The notes beneath the pieces were generated by a model. The model did not search any database, was not told where the DNA came from, and saw only the letters and a program-made list of their open reading frames with translations. 54,336 nucleotides of DNA from JAPLDP01 sp964628285 (GTDB taxonomy: Bacteria; Bacteroidota; Bacteroidia; Bacteroidales; JAGONC01), in the NCBI GenBank assembly GCA_964628285.1, contig CAZVNP010000017.1, positions 1-54,336 of the forward strand, read 5' to 3'. Positions 43,176-52,035 of the stretch are shown piece after piece; the first letter of the stretch is position 1; each line of letters begins with the position of its first letter. The translations under genes and the position numbers were made by a program.

Positions 43176-45146
43176 TCACCTATGTTTTTCACTCAACCAT
43201 CTTCTTCCCTTCTCCGAGAGAAACAGATAAAAGGTTCGTTTGGAGATGACCTCCTCACTAAGGAAGATGCTGATCAGTAACTGCGTTATTTTCCGTGTCC
43301 CGCCGATCAGTTCGCGAAACTCTTTCTCGTTGATGCCCCTTTCTTTTGTTGCCAGTGTTTTCATAAGCCTGGTGCGGCATTCATCGACGACAGAAACATG
43401 AAGATAATCGCTGCCGGTGAGGATGAGCCTGCCCTGCCGGACCAGATAAGCTATCATCATTTTGACTTTGCCCTTTCCGATATTATGTGCCTGGGCGAGG
43501 GCTTCGATATCCTCGTTGACCGGTGCCTGCATGCCGTAATTTTTGATGGTTTCTTCGAGCCAGAGTAACTCTTCCTGCGTTTTGGCATTGATGATCACCC
43601 GGTGCTTTTCCAGAGCCCAGGTATCCCCGGCTCTTTTAATGGTTTTATTAAGGCTGAGCTTTTTCAACAGCGCTTCAAGGTATGTTTTACCTGTGGATGA
43701 GATCAGATTAAGTTTACCGGCCAGCTCTTTGGCGTCTATACCTTGCTCATTGAGGGTGTTTTTTTCATGCCATAGCTGCAAATTGCTGATGATTTTTACG
43801 GCATGCTCTTTATCACTTTCTGTTGTGACCAGGATATTCTGATCCTCAGTTGGATACAGCACAATGCCGGCTTCCTCCTTGGAACTACAGGCGTCCACAA
43901 TTTCTTCATTTGTTTTCCCTGTTTTTACTGCCATTTCATCCACCGTCACGGGTGCACCTGCTTTCATCAGTTCCAGTCTGACAAGCTCGAACAGGCTGCT
44001 GTCACCGGTCCTGACCTGCGCCAGAGCATTGAGTGCCTCGAGCAGGTGGTCTGTTCTTCTTTTATGATGTAAGGGATGGCAGTCGATGATGATGCCACCG
44101 CCAAGGGTTCTGTCACCCGAAGAATTGCGTATGATGAATTTATCCTGGTCGAAGAGAACGGCTGGTTTCCGAAGGTGAATCTGAACGATGGCTGTGTCAT
44201 TTGTTTGCAGCAGTTCTTTATTCAGCAGGTGCACGCGTGCCGGGCAGCTGAAGGTGCCGGTCTGGAACAATACCTGCGACCATAAACCGAGGGGGGAAAT
44301 TCCGTTAAATAAGGATATTGTCGCATCAATCATGGCTGTAGCGTCGAGGAGCCTATCGCATAGGATCATACCCCGTTCAAAATCAGCGGCTCTGATGCCG
44401 GGCAGGTTAAAAGCGGCCCGGTCACCGGCGACGACCTGATCCACCTGGCGGCCATGTCTTTCGATGGATCTGACCTTCACCTTTTTATTCCTGCCCGGCA
44501 GCAGGAATACTTCTTTTCCCGGCTCCATGCTGCCGTTGAGCACCGATCCGGTGACAATAAACCCGACACCATGCACATTGAAGATCCTGTCGATATACAT
44601 TCTGAACACCTCACTGCTTTTCCGTTCCGGTATCTGAGCCACCATGGCGGCTATCCGTTCAGCCAGCACCTCCAGACCCTGGCCGGTGATAGCGGAGACG
44701 CTGATGACCGGAGCCTGTTCCAACGGAGTCCCTTCCAGGAGGTCCATCACCTCGAGCCTGGCGATGTCGAGCATCTCCTCATCCACCAGATCGGCTTTCG
44801 TCAGCACGACGATGCCATGAGTGATGCCCAGCATGCGTATGATGTTGAGGTGCTCGACAGTTTGGGGCATCACACCGCTGTCGGCGGCGATGACCATCAG
44901 CACCATGTCAATACCGAAAGCGCCCGCCACCATGGTCCTGATAAAGTCTTTATGACCCGGGACATCCACGATGCCGACCGAATCGCCGGAGGGCAGATTG
45001 AAATGGGCGAAGCCAAGATTGATGGTGATACCCCGTTCTTTTTCTTCCTTGTGAGTGTCGCAGTCGATACCGGTGAGGGCTCTGATGAGGGTGGTCTTAC
45101 CATGATCCACATGACCTGCCGTCCCGATGATCAGGTGTTTGGACAT
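43176..45146 (-). CDS. selB: Selenocysteine-specific elongation factor SelB
   Basis: A 656-residue translational GTPase that brings Sec-tRNA to UGA codons with a SECIS element. The G domain has GTAGHVDHGKTTLIRALTG (G1), GITINLGF (G2), DVPGHKDF (G3) and TKADL (G4). Domains II-III follow (VHGVGFIVTGSVLNGSMEPG is characteristic of SelB). Residues ~380-656 are winged-helix repeats that bind the SECIS hairpin. It overlaps selA by 16 nt, with the selA stop inside the start of selB, so the two are translationally coupled. The gene order on the minus strand is selenoprotein candidate, tRNA-Sec, selA, selB. Confidence 0.96.
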   Translation of the reverse strand: MSKHLIIGTAGHVDHGKTTLIRALTGIDCDTHKEEKERGITINLGFAHFNLPSGDSVGIVDVPGHKDFIRTMVAGAFGIDMVLMVIAADSGVMPQTVEHLNIIRMLGITHGIVVLTKADLVDEEMLDIARLEVMDLLEGTPLEQAPVISVSAITGQGLEVLAERIAAMVAQIPERKSSEVFRMYIDRIFNVHGVGFIVTGSVLNGSMEPGKEVFLLPGRNKKVKVRSIERHGRQVDQVVAGDRAAFNLPGIRAADFERGMILCDRLLDATAMIDATISLFNGISPLGLWSQVLFQTGTFSCPARVHLLNKELLQTNDTAIVQIHLRKPAVLFDQDKFIIRNSSGDRTLGGGIIIDCHPLHHKRRTDHLLEALNALAQVRTGDSSLFELVRLELMKAGAPVTVDEMAVKTGKTNEEIVDACSSKEEAGIVLYPTEDQNILVTTESDKEHAVKIISNLQLWHEKNTLNEQGIDAKELAGKLNLISSTGKTYLEALLKKLSLNKTIKRAGDTWALEKHRVIINAKTQEELLWLEETIKNYGMQAPVNEDIEALAQAHNIGKGKVKMMIAYLVRQGRLILTGSDYLHVSVVDECRTRLMKTLATKERGINEKEFRELIGGTRKITQLLISIFLSEEVISKRTFYLFLSEKGRRWLSEKHR

Positions 45147-46555
45147 AATCCGAGGCTTTTGTGGACATCATGAATGATGGTGGCTACTTTGTCTGTCTCT
45201 TCGGGGGCGATGGTGAGCATGTCAAACAGGAGGTGCCCCTTTCTCATTACGCCGAGAAGGGGTGTATCATGGTTCAGCAGGGCGGCAAATATTGTCGCTG
45301 GTGCGCCTTCATGGGTCTTCAGTTTGTCGGGCGGGGTCAGCATGACGGCATAGCTCTCTATGCCTGCACCGGGGAGCGATCCGCCACCGCTTTGTCCCAG
45401 GCTGCTGACAACCTTCGATGCGATGCCATGGGATAGGAGTAAAGACTGCAGTCGTATGGCATTTTTTTTCAGTTCCTCTTTCGACCGGCACATCATCCTG
45501 AATACAGGGTTCTTTTCGAGCAATATCTTGTCATCGAGGTAGTGGCGACAGGTGACCTCCAGCATGGCGAGAGTGGTCTTACCAATGCGGAGGGCTCTGA
45601 CCATGGGTTCTTTTTTCAGACGTGCCATCAGTTTTTTCCTGCCCGCAATGATGCCGGCCTGAGGGCCGCCAAGCAGCTTATCGCCGCTGAAACAGACCAG
45701 GTCGACACCGGTGGCCAGGGTTTGCCTGACATCAGGCTCGTCGCGCAGAAGGGTCACAGGCGCTTTACGCAGCAGCCCCGATCCCATGTCATACACCACC
45801 GGCAGCCTGTGTTTCCTGCCCAGGGCCACCAGCTCGGTCAGGGTGGCTTCACCGGTGAAGCCCCTGATCACGTAATTGGATTTATGGGCTTTGAGCAGTA
45901 AGGCCGTGTTGTCTGTAACGGCTTCGGCGTAGTCATCAATATCCGTTCTGTTGGTGGTGCCTATCTCTTTCATGATGCAGTCCGATGCTCTCATGATATC
46001 GGGCAGACGGAAAGAGCCGCCTATTTCGATCAGCTCACCCCTCGATATGATGACCTCGCGGTTGCGGGCGAGGGTGCGCAGGATGAGCATGACGGCGGCA
46101 GCGTTGTTGTTCACGATCAATACGTCCTCAGCACCCGTCAGGTACCGCAACAAAGCGGCGACATGGTCGTGCCGTGATCCCCTGACACCCTTATGCAGAT
46201 CAAACTCCAGATTGTTGTAACCCTTCAGCACGTCACCCACCTCTTGCAGCACCGCGTCACCCAGCGGAGCCCTGCCGATGTTGGTATGAATGATAATGCC
46301 TGTGGCATTGATAAGAGGTCGCAGGCTTCGTTCGGTCAATGCTTTAATCTCGGAGCGCACCCCTGCAATGATCTCCGCCGGTGACAGGGTGTGTTTTGTC
46401 TTCTTTAAAGCCCTGCGTTGGTCATCCAGGACTTTCCGGATGGCATACCTCACCAGTTCACGGTTATAAGTGGCAAGAAGCGCTTTGATCTCAGGAGTGG
46501 CCAGAAGTGTATCTACTCCGGGAATGGTTTTATAGACTCCGGTATCTTCTTTCAT
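45131..46555 (-). CDS. selA: L-seryl-tRNA(Sec) selenium transferase SelA
   Basis: A 474-residue PLP enzyme converting Ser-tRNA(Sec) to Sec-tRNA(Sec). Conserved segments: LRPLINATGIIIHTNIGRAPLG (~80), NNNAAAVMLIL (~140), VYDMGSGLL (~230) and CFSGDKLLGGPQAGIIAG, where Lys binds PLP. ATG 46555 is the correct start (KEDTGVYKTIPGVDTLL); an upstream in-frame extension reads through the tRNA gene and is non-coding. Only 29 nt separate it from the tRNA-Sec 3' end. selD (selenophosphate synthetase) is not in this window. Confidence 0.96.
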   Translation of the reverse strand: MKEDTGVYKTIPGVDTLLATPEIKALLATYNRELVRYAIRKVLDDQRRALKKTKHTLSPAEIIAGVRSEIKALTERSLRPLINATGIIIHTNIGRAPLGDAVLQEVGDVLKGYNNLEFDLHKGVRGSRHDHVAALLRYLTGAEDVLIVNNNAAAVMLILRTLARNREVIISRGELIEIGGSFRLPDIMRASDCIMKEIGTTNRTDIDDYAEAVTDNTALLLKAHKSNYVIRGFTGEATLTELVALGRKHRLPVVYDMGSGLLRKAPVTLLRDEPDVRQTLATGVDLVCFSGDKLLGGPQAGIIAGRKKLMARLKKEPMVRALRIGKTTLAMLEVTCRHYLDDKILLEKNPVFRMMCRSKEELKKNAIRLQSLLLSHGIASKVVSSLGQSGGGSLPGAGIESYAVMLTPPDKLKTHEGAPATIFAALLNHDTPLLGVMRKGHLLFDMLTIAPEETDKVATIIHDVHKSLGLCPNT

Positions 46556-46584
46556 GAAAAAAAGAAAATCTCTATTATGGTAAA

Positions 46585-46682
46585 TGGCCGAGAGAGCAGG
46601 AATCGAACCTGCCACAGCCGGTTTTATCCGTCTGCTATTGGTTTTGAAGACCAATTGGGACACCAGTCCCCTCCTCTCTCGG
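46585..46682 (-). tRNA. selC: tRNA-Sec (anticodon UCA)
   Basis: On the minus strand a ~98-nt tRNA ends with encoded CCA at 46587-46585. The anticodon stem ATTGGT/ACCAAT closes a CTTCAAA loop, giving anticodon TCA. There is a D-arm GGGAC-TGGT-GTCCC, a long variable arm (CAGACGG...CCGGCTG), T-arm GCAGG-TTCGATT-CCTGC and a long acceptor stem CCGAGAGA/TCTCTCGG. The long variable arm and extended acceptor are typical of tRNA-Sec. Boundaries may shift by 1 nt at the 5' end. It sits directly upstream of selA. Confidence 0.93.
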
Positions 46683-46734
46683 AAGAAGTACCTAATTAAC
46701 GTTGTTATTTAATGGTGCAATACGTCACCAGCGA

Positions 46735-48540
46735 TTATTTCGTCAGGATCATTTTTTTACAGACCGTCGTTCTCCCGGCTGTGATCCTGTAAAAATAGCA
46801 CCCTGTGGCCACTCGTCTGCCGTTATTGTCGGTGGCGTCCCATATCACCCGGTGTTTCCCGGCTTTCTGCTCACCTTCGGTCACAAGTTTTACCACGCGG
46901 CCTTTAAGATCGTAGACCGCAATCCTTACCGGGTTTGCTTCCTTCAGCACATATTCAATGGTGGTCGACTCAATAAACGGGTTAGGATAATTCAAGCCAT
47001 GATTAAGTGTGTATGGAATATTTTCGCCCATACCTGTGACAGGTGAAATGCCAAGGAAAAAGTTTACCATCTCGCTGATCAGGTATGCTTTGAGGTTCAG
47101 GCTGTCACCGTTGGCAATGGCACCAAAGACGATGGTCGATGCGATGGTCCTGTAATTTTCACCCTCGTTGATGAACATCCTTGATATCTCGTTTTCGGCC
47201 CTGAACAGCACCGTTGCCCCGACACTGTTCAGCCTGTCAATGCTATAATGTGCGTTGTCACCACCAAGGTAATCATATTTGAATTGTGACATGAATTGAT
47301 TATTGTCTCCTATCAGTTGTAAAACTTCATGTTCCAACCCGTCTCCGGCATATTTGATCCCGAGGTTTATCAGGAACTGTGTGGCCGCATGATCCAACCC
47401 CAGGTTCACACTCTCGACATAGAGGTTACCGCCTTCATTCAGGTAAGCGTTCAGTTTGGCCTGGTCTGTTTCATTTACAAATCCAGGCGGTGTATTGCTT
47501 CAGCTAAGGCAATAGCACCCCATTGTCGCGAAAATAATATCCCAGCCTGAGGGGTCATCGGGCAGAGTGTTGGTGTAAGTATAGTCTATACCTGCATCGT
47601 CCAAAGCTTTTGTGATACCCGCATCGGCTTGCTCCATGATCCCTGTTTCGGGATCCATGATGGTCTCTATGTCGTTATCATTATCCCATACGAGGATATT
47701 GTAAACCATATCAGGTTCAACGCGCACAAAATGTGATGAGGAAGTGTTATTGACCTCATATTCATCACCTTCCTCCGTCACCGTTCCAAAAAGTGCCGTG
47801 TTCTGTATTTCATCAGGCGTCCAGGAAAAAGAGACGGGTTTGATCTCACCCGGATCGAGAACGTCAGTGATCAAACAGCTCCCGATTTCATCCCCTGTCT
47901 TGATGTTAAACAGCCTGACGGTGTACCCGGATTGAGGTGAGAGACCTGAATTTTTAACAATCAATGTCCAGTCGGCTTGCTGGTTGAGCATGACATTATT
48001 TGGTCCCATCACACTGAGGGCGCTCAGATCATTGTTGAAGCTGGCCGAGAGACTCAATGCATAGACATACCATCCGTACCAGGCATCGGTTGTGGGGCCC
48101 CAGGTTCTGAATTTGATCCGCACGTTCGTCCCCGCAAATGAAGCCATGGGTATGACCAGATCCTCGCCCCCCAGACCGCCCCAGTTTCCTGTCGACAAAT
48201 GATAACCCCACACGACGCTATCCATATCGTCTGAAAGGATGGCGATCTCGCATTGTTCCGTTGAAACACTGGGTTCGTAAACCTCCAGAAACTGACTGAT
48301 GGTGAGATCACCCACATTCGGCGGAATGAAAACAGGGGGTGAGATGGCCGAGAAATCATAATCGAGAACAACAGGATAAAAGTACATCTCCATCTCTCCC
48401 GGAATGAATTCCCAGTTTCCCTCCAATGACCAACCGGGTGGTGCCGTGTTAAAATTTTCTTCCCAGATGGTTGTCTGTGAAGAGGCTGTCATCCCTGCCA
48501 GAATGAGGGCACATAAGATGCAATGGTAAACTTTCTTCAT
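46735..48540 (-). CDS. Candidate T9SS-secreted selenoprotein (in-frame TGA)
   Basis: Reading through one in-frame TGA (47502-47500) gives a ~601-residue protein. Signal peptide YHCILCALILAGMTASSQ. Residues ~20-165 are a jelly-roll-like domain (EEFNTAPPGW-type start NFNTAPPGWSLEGNW). Then an Ig-like domain (~170-275) and a region with NILVWDNDND and DIIFATMGCYCLS just before the TGA. After it, SNTPPGFVNETDQAKLNAYL and GGNLYVESVN continue the same fold, with no stop in 30 codons up to the next possible start (GTG 47409). It ends with a FlgD-like/T9SS sorting domain (NYPNPFIESTTIEYVL, RIAVYDLKGRVVKL, ATGCYFYRITAG). The TGA lies in C-L-S-TGA, a CxxU redox-like motif, and is followed by a SECIS-like hairpin. 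If not decoded as Sec, this is a pseudogene split in two. Confidence 0.7.
47459..47502 (-). promoter_or_regulatory. Putative bacterial SECIS element after in-frame TGA
   Basis: From the TGA (47502-47500), 11 nt lead to GCCTGG (47488-47483), which pairs perfectly with CCAGGC (47464-47459). Inside, TTT/AAA can close a 7-nt apical loop GTAAATG; its G is 22 nt after the TGA. Bacterial SECIS loops usually begin with G/GU at 16-37 nt. Folded by hand only. Confidence 0.5.
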
Positions 48541-48730
48541 AATTGATAAGGGTTTAGTAAAAAATAATCCGCCTTCTTCCCTAAAATGTCGTTTATTATC
48601 GGGAGGTCACCACCGGTGACTGTTGTTCTTCCGCCTGTCTGTCTTTACAAAATTACTCGGTTCGTTTGATATTGGGAGCCTTTATTAAAAAATTATTGGT
48701 TTGTCGCTCATTACTCCCAAAATGAAGCAT
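48541..48730. other. Leader/promoter region of the selenoprotein candidate
   Basis: No gene. A minus-strand TAATTTTG box at 48648-48655 would start transcription ~100 nt upstream of ATG 48540. Confidence 0.45.
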
Positions 48731-48928
48731 TTATTTCGATAGCAGCAGCAAGCCGGCATTACCCGTCCAGTTATATCCCACATCCCAGCCGTTGGCAGGT
48801 TAAGTGAAATCAATACCTGTCAGCGTCCATTTAGTGCTGACATCAGGCAGGGTCATCACCTGCCACTGTTGTGCCGTCATTACCAATGGCAGCATCACGA
48901 GACATAACATGAGTCCGCGTCCTCTCAT
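48731..48928 (-). pseudogene. Small secreted-protein remnant with in-frame TAA
   Basis: ATG 48928 opens a signal peptide (RGRGLMLCLVMLPLVMTAQQ) and LPDVSTKWTLTGIDFT, then an in-frame TAA (48802-48800), then PANGWDVGYNWTGNAGLLL and a second TAA at 48733-48731. The NGWDVGYNWTG pattern resembles the first blade of NGWAVG-type propeller proteins. It appears to be a decayed secreted gene. Because the internal stop is TAA, selenocysteine decoding cannot rescue it. Confidence 0.5.
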
Positions 48929-49093
48929 AATAGTAAGATTTTAAGAGGATTATTGCCTCAAATATATAGAAATAGAACAGGCGATGCAAGAAAATTTTTT
49001 GCTTCAAGTACGATGGCCGCAATGAAGTTATCTGATATGCTGATGAGTTAATGCGGTAATGTATTAAGGTAACTATTTGGTAAAATGATTCCT

Positions 49094-49125
49094 AACAATA
49101 TAACAATAGAACAATATAACAATGT
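49094..49125. repeat. Octamer tandem repeat AACAATAT x4
   Basis: AACAATAT, AACAATAG, AACAATAT, AACAATGT. Same unit as at 21801-21848. Confidence 0.75.
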
Positions 49126-49128
49126 AAA

Positions 49129-49162
49129 TAAAAAAGCCTGCCCGAACAAAAATCAGGCAGGC
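49129..49162 (-). terminator. Rho-independent terminator
   Basis: On the minus strand GCCTGCC (49162-49156) pairs with GGCAGGC (49142-49136) over a 13-nt loop, followed by a run of T. It lies ~37 nt after the stop of the 49199-49654 gene and should end its transcript. Confidence 0.85.
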
Positions 49163-49198
49163 CATCCTCCAACAATATAACTAACCAAAAATTGCAGA

Positions 49199-49654
49199 TT
49201 ATTTTTGTTTAGGAGGAGGTGTCTGCATTTCGGGTCTTTTGGCCGGTCTGACCATTTCCTGATTCATCTTCATGTAGTCGGTATACTGCTGTTCACTGAG
49301 TATACCTTTCATTTGTTTGTCGCGGTTCTGAATCAGTTGATCCATTTTCGATCTGTCGGCGGTATGTTGCCCTTGTTTAGCCATGTTTTCTCTTTCTTTG
49401 TAGAAATCGGTGTAGATCACCTTAGCCTGTTTCTGCTGGCTGTCCGATAACTTGAGCTGTTGGGTCAGCCGTGCCACCATCCGGTCGGCCCTCTCTTCGT
49501 TGGTGGGCATCTTGTGCATGGTAGTCTGATTGCGCGTCACATTCGGATTTTGCACTGGCTTCTGGGGAGGAGCAGTTTTCTGATCCTGTGCCATAAGGCT
49601 GCCGATGCCAAAAGCAACGACCAATGCAGCCATTAAAATCATTCGTTTTTTCAT
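49199..49654 (-). CDS. Small exported DUF4890/Spy-like helical protein
   Basis: A 151-residue periplasmic protein. Signal peptide KKRMILMAALVVAFGIGSLMAQ. The mature part has a Pro/Gln/Asn-rich start, then charged helices ERADRMVARLTQQLKLSDSQQKQAKVIYTDFY and MDQLIQNRDKQMKGILSEQQYTDYM, the pattern of DUF4890 and CpxP/Spy-type proteins that buffer envelope stress. The C-terminus is Pro/Lys-rich (RPEMQTPPPKQK). A clear terminator follows. Function inferred from family resemblance only. Confidence 0.8.
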   Translation of the reverse strand: MKKRMILMAALVVAFGIGSLMAQDQKTAPPQKPVQNPNVTRNQTTMHKMPTNEERADRMVARLTQQLKLSDSQQKQAKVIYTDFYKERENMAKQGQHTADRSKMDQLIQNRDKQMKGILSEQQYTDYMKMNQEMVRPAKRPEMQTPPPKQK

Positions 49655-49887
49655 GATGTTAAGTTTTAAGGTTAATAAATAAGGTGAATGATCAATCGAA
49701 TATCTTAAGATGTCAAAACGAAATAAAACAAAACAATAAACACTTTAATCGCTATTTTTCCTCTTAGATGTTTCATTTTTCTAAAAGTTTAACAGTGCGG
49801 GAAGAAAATGTATCGGGACAACGGTCCTCGCAATAATTTTTTATTAGCATTACTTCCATCTTGATGTGCATACCCTGTTAGGAAAGA

Positions 49888-50139
49888 ATGATGGAATTTT
49901 CTTACTCCTGTTCATTTATGTCATATAGCCCCACCTGTTGCCGTTGCCCGTCGCTGACCACCGACGCCATGACGGCCGGGATCAGGCGCATCACTGGCAT
50001 CCCGGTGGTGATGCTCACATACGACGGCACAGGTACTTATAAGAATGACATCGTTGTACCGTATCTAATAAATTCCAAATCCCAAATAAATTCCAAACTA
50101 CAGATCACAAATAAATTCCAAAATACTAATCTCAAATAA
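49888..50139 (+). pseudogene. Remnant of acyl-CoA dehydratase activase C-terminus
   Basis: An ~80-codon frame in which AMTAGIRRITGIPVVMLTYDGTG and TYKNDIVVPYL match the C-terminal end of large ATP-dependent dehydratase activases (BadF/BcrA/DUF2229 type, >1400 residues). N-terminal residues (CSFMSYSPTCCRC) do not fit. No other part of the enzyme is nearby. The final residues are encoded by an AAATTCC-type heptamer repeat (50070-50140) that supplies the stop codon. Confidence 0.45.
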
Positions 50140-50140
50140 T
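50070..50140. repeat. AAATTCC/AAATCCC heptamer-like repeat
   Basis: AAATTCC, AAATCCC, then mixed 7- and 11-nt units (AAATAAATTCC twice, AAACTAC, AGATCAC, AAAATAC, TAATCTC). Overlaps the 3' end of the activase remnant. Confidence 0.6.
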
Positions 50141-50433
50141 AGATAAATCAGTATCTTCTGGTGGTGGAAGAAAATCCAAAATATTAAATCTCTGCTTTTT
50201 CGGCATTTTCTTTGCGATTTCAGTGGTTATTAAACGATTCCCGGTTTGCGCGCATTGGCATGCATGTTGGGTAAATAATAACCTGCCGACCTGTGGACCT
50301 GCTGCCCGGCTTGCGCTTCAGCAACGCTTGCCCCTGGATTTACATTGATTTTTTATCATTCATATTGATGAATCTTCGTTTCATCTATTATCTTTACCGT
50401 TGCATAAAGAGTTTTTACCTTTTTTGACATTCG
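50140..50433. other. Intergenic stretch with octamer repeat
   Basis: No gene. 50280-50303 holds three ACCTGxx-type octamers (AACCTGCC, GACCTGTG, GACCTGCT). A TATCTTTA near 50387 may be a weak promoter for the porin gene. Confidence 0.45.
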
Positions 50434-51753
50434 ATGAAGGGACCTCACAATTACCATTGTCTCATCATGATTATTCTTTGGTCATGTATTTGTGTGAAAG
50501 GCTTTTCGCAGAAGACAGGAGAGAGGAACACACTGACCGGTGACTGGGGCGGTAAAAGACAGAAGATGGAGGATATGGGCCTGGCCCTGTCACTGGATTA
50601 CACCGGCGACGGCTTCTTTGATTTGCATGGCGGATTACAACAGAAAGGTACCTACCTCGATAACATTGGTCTGGCTCTCGCTGTCGATACCAGAAAACTT
50701 TTAGGATGGAAAGGGGGTGATATATTTGTTTATGGTATAGCGGATAACGGCGGTCAGCCTTCCTCATTTGTGGGTGACGCCCAGGGTGTCGACAACATTG
50801 AAGCTCCCGGCACCGTCAAGCTCTATGAAGCCTGGGTACAACAGTCACTCTTCGGCGACCGTCTATCGTTACTGGCAGGTTTTTATGACCTGAATTCAGA
50901 ATTCCAGGCATTGCAGTCCTCACTTGTTTTTATCCATTCTGCCCAGGGCATAGGAACCGATTTTGCACAAAGCGGCGCGAACGGACCTTCGATTTTTCCG
51001 ACGACCACTATCGGCATAAGATTGAAATGGGAAATAGCGGAGCGTTTTTATTTTCAGACGGTCGTCTTGAACGGCATAGCCGGTGATCCCAATAATCCCA
51101 ATGGTACCCGGTTGATACTCGATCACGGCAACGGCATCCTCTCCGCCTCGGAGCTGCAATACGTCATCCATCGCGCGGAAGCTGGTTTCGATGATGAAGA
51201 CAGAACGCCAAAACAACGCCTGGGCAGGCTCTCCGGCCACGAACATTTGGCTAAACTGGTTGTGGGGTGGTGGCTGTACACGGCTTCTTTCCCGAGGTCA
51301 GGTTATACTGATATTACAGAGAGAACAAACATGATAAAGGGCAATATGGGAGGGTATGTGAACGGTGAGCTGATGATCTTCAAAGAAAAAGGCAGTCCGC
51401 AGCAGGGTTTGGCAGCTTTTGCCAGGCTAGGTTTCGCCAATGACCGCATCAACCGTTTTGTGGCATTTACGGGAGGCGGTTTGGTTTACACAGGCCTCAT
51501 CAGGGGCAGGGATGACGATGCGATCGGTCTTGCCTTTGCCACCGGTTACAATGGCCGGTCCTATATTGATTTCTTAAAAACACAAGGCCTGCCGACGGCA
51601 GATGCCGAATGGGACCTCGAACTCACCTACCTCTGGCAGATATTCCCATGGCTGAGCATGCAACCGGATGCCCAGTACATTATCCATCCCGGCACCGATC
51701 CTTTGGTAAAGAATGCTCTTACGTTTGACTTACGGTTAGCGCTCAATTTTTAA
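50434..51753 (+). CDS. Carbohydrate-selective porin, OprB family
   Basis: A 439-residue outer-membrane porin. Signal peptide HNYHCLIMIILWSCICVKGFSQ. The OprB pattern appears early: TLTGDWGGKRQKMEDMGLALSLDYTGD (~35). Many amphipathic strands follow, with QSLFGDRLSLLAGFYDLNSEF, GIRLKWEIAERFYFQTVVLNG and the terminal PDAQYIIHPG...ALTFDLRLALNF ending in Phe, as expected for BAM-inserted barrels. It probably allows passive entry of sugars. It lacks a T9SS domain, consistent with membrane insertion rather than secretion. Confidence 0.88.
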   Translation: MKGPHNYHCLIMIILWSCICVKGFSQKTGERNTLTGDWGGKRQKMEDMGLALSLDYTGDGFFDLHGGLQQKGTYLDNIGLALAVDTRKLLGWKGGDIFVYGIADNGGQPSSFVGDAQGVDNIEAPGTVKLYEAWVQQSLFGDRLSLLAGFYDLNSEFQALQSSLVFIHSAQGIGTDFAQSGANGPSIFPTTTIGIRLKWEIAERFYFQTVVLNGIAGDPNNPNGTRLILDHGNGILSASELQYVIHRAEAGFDDEDRTPKQRLGRLSGHEHLAKLVVGWWLYTASFPRSGYTDITERTNMIKGNMGGYVNGELMIFKEKGSPQQGLAAFARLGFANDRINRFVAFTGGGLVYTGLIRGRDDDAIGLAFATGYNGRSYIDFLKTQGLPTADAEWDLELTYLWQIFPWLSMQPDAQYIIHPGTDPLVKNALTFDLRLALNF

Positions 51754-51799
51754 AGGCGATGATAAATTCGGTGAGCATGTTTAAAGTCGGCAGCGGAGC

Positions 51800-51866
51800 C
51801 CCGCCGCAGGCGGGACGATAGCGGGATCGGCAGTCGGCTAAAAACGGCTGCCCGGGACATTCCCGG
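51800..51866. repeat. GC-rich palindromes in AT-rich spacer
   Basis: CCCGCC-GCA-GGCGGG (51800-51814) and CCGGGA-CAT-TCCCGG (51852-51866), in the spacer after the porin gene. Probably an intergenic repeat element or terminator pair; there is no T-tract. Confidence 0.5.
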
Positions 51867-52035
51867 AGTAGCCACCGGAGGGCTTGAAAATAATACCGAT
51901 TGACGTATTAGGAATTTTCCGATAAATTATATATATTTACGACGGTCAAATAAGAATATAAATTATCTCCATAGCACTTCTGATTGCAGGTCAACGAACC
52001 TATGGTCTTTTTATGAAAATTAACTTTTTACCTCA

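Noticed and set aside
46556..46663. Longer SelA N-terminus starting at 46663
   Set aside because: The extension reads through the tRNA-Sec gene; the normal SelA start is at 46555.
48800..48802. Second selenocysteine site in the small secreted ORF
   Set aside because: The internal stop is TAA, which is not decoded as Sec.
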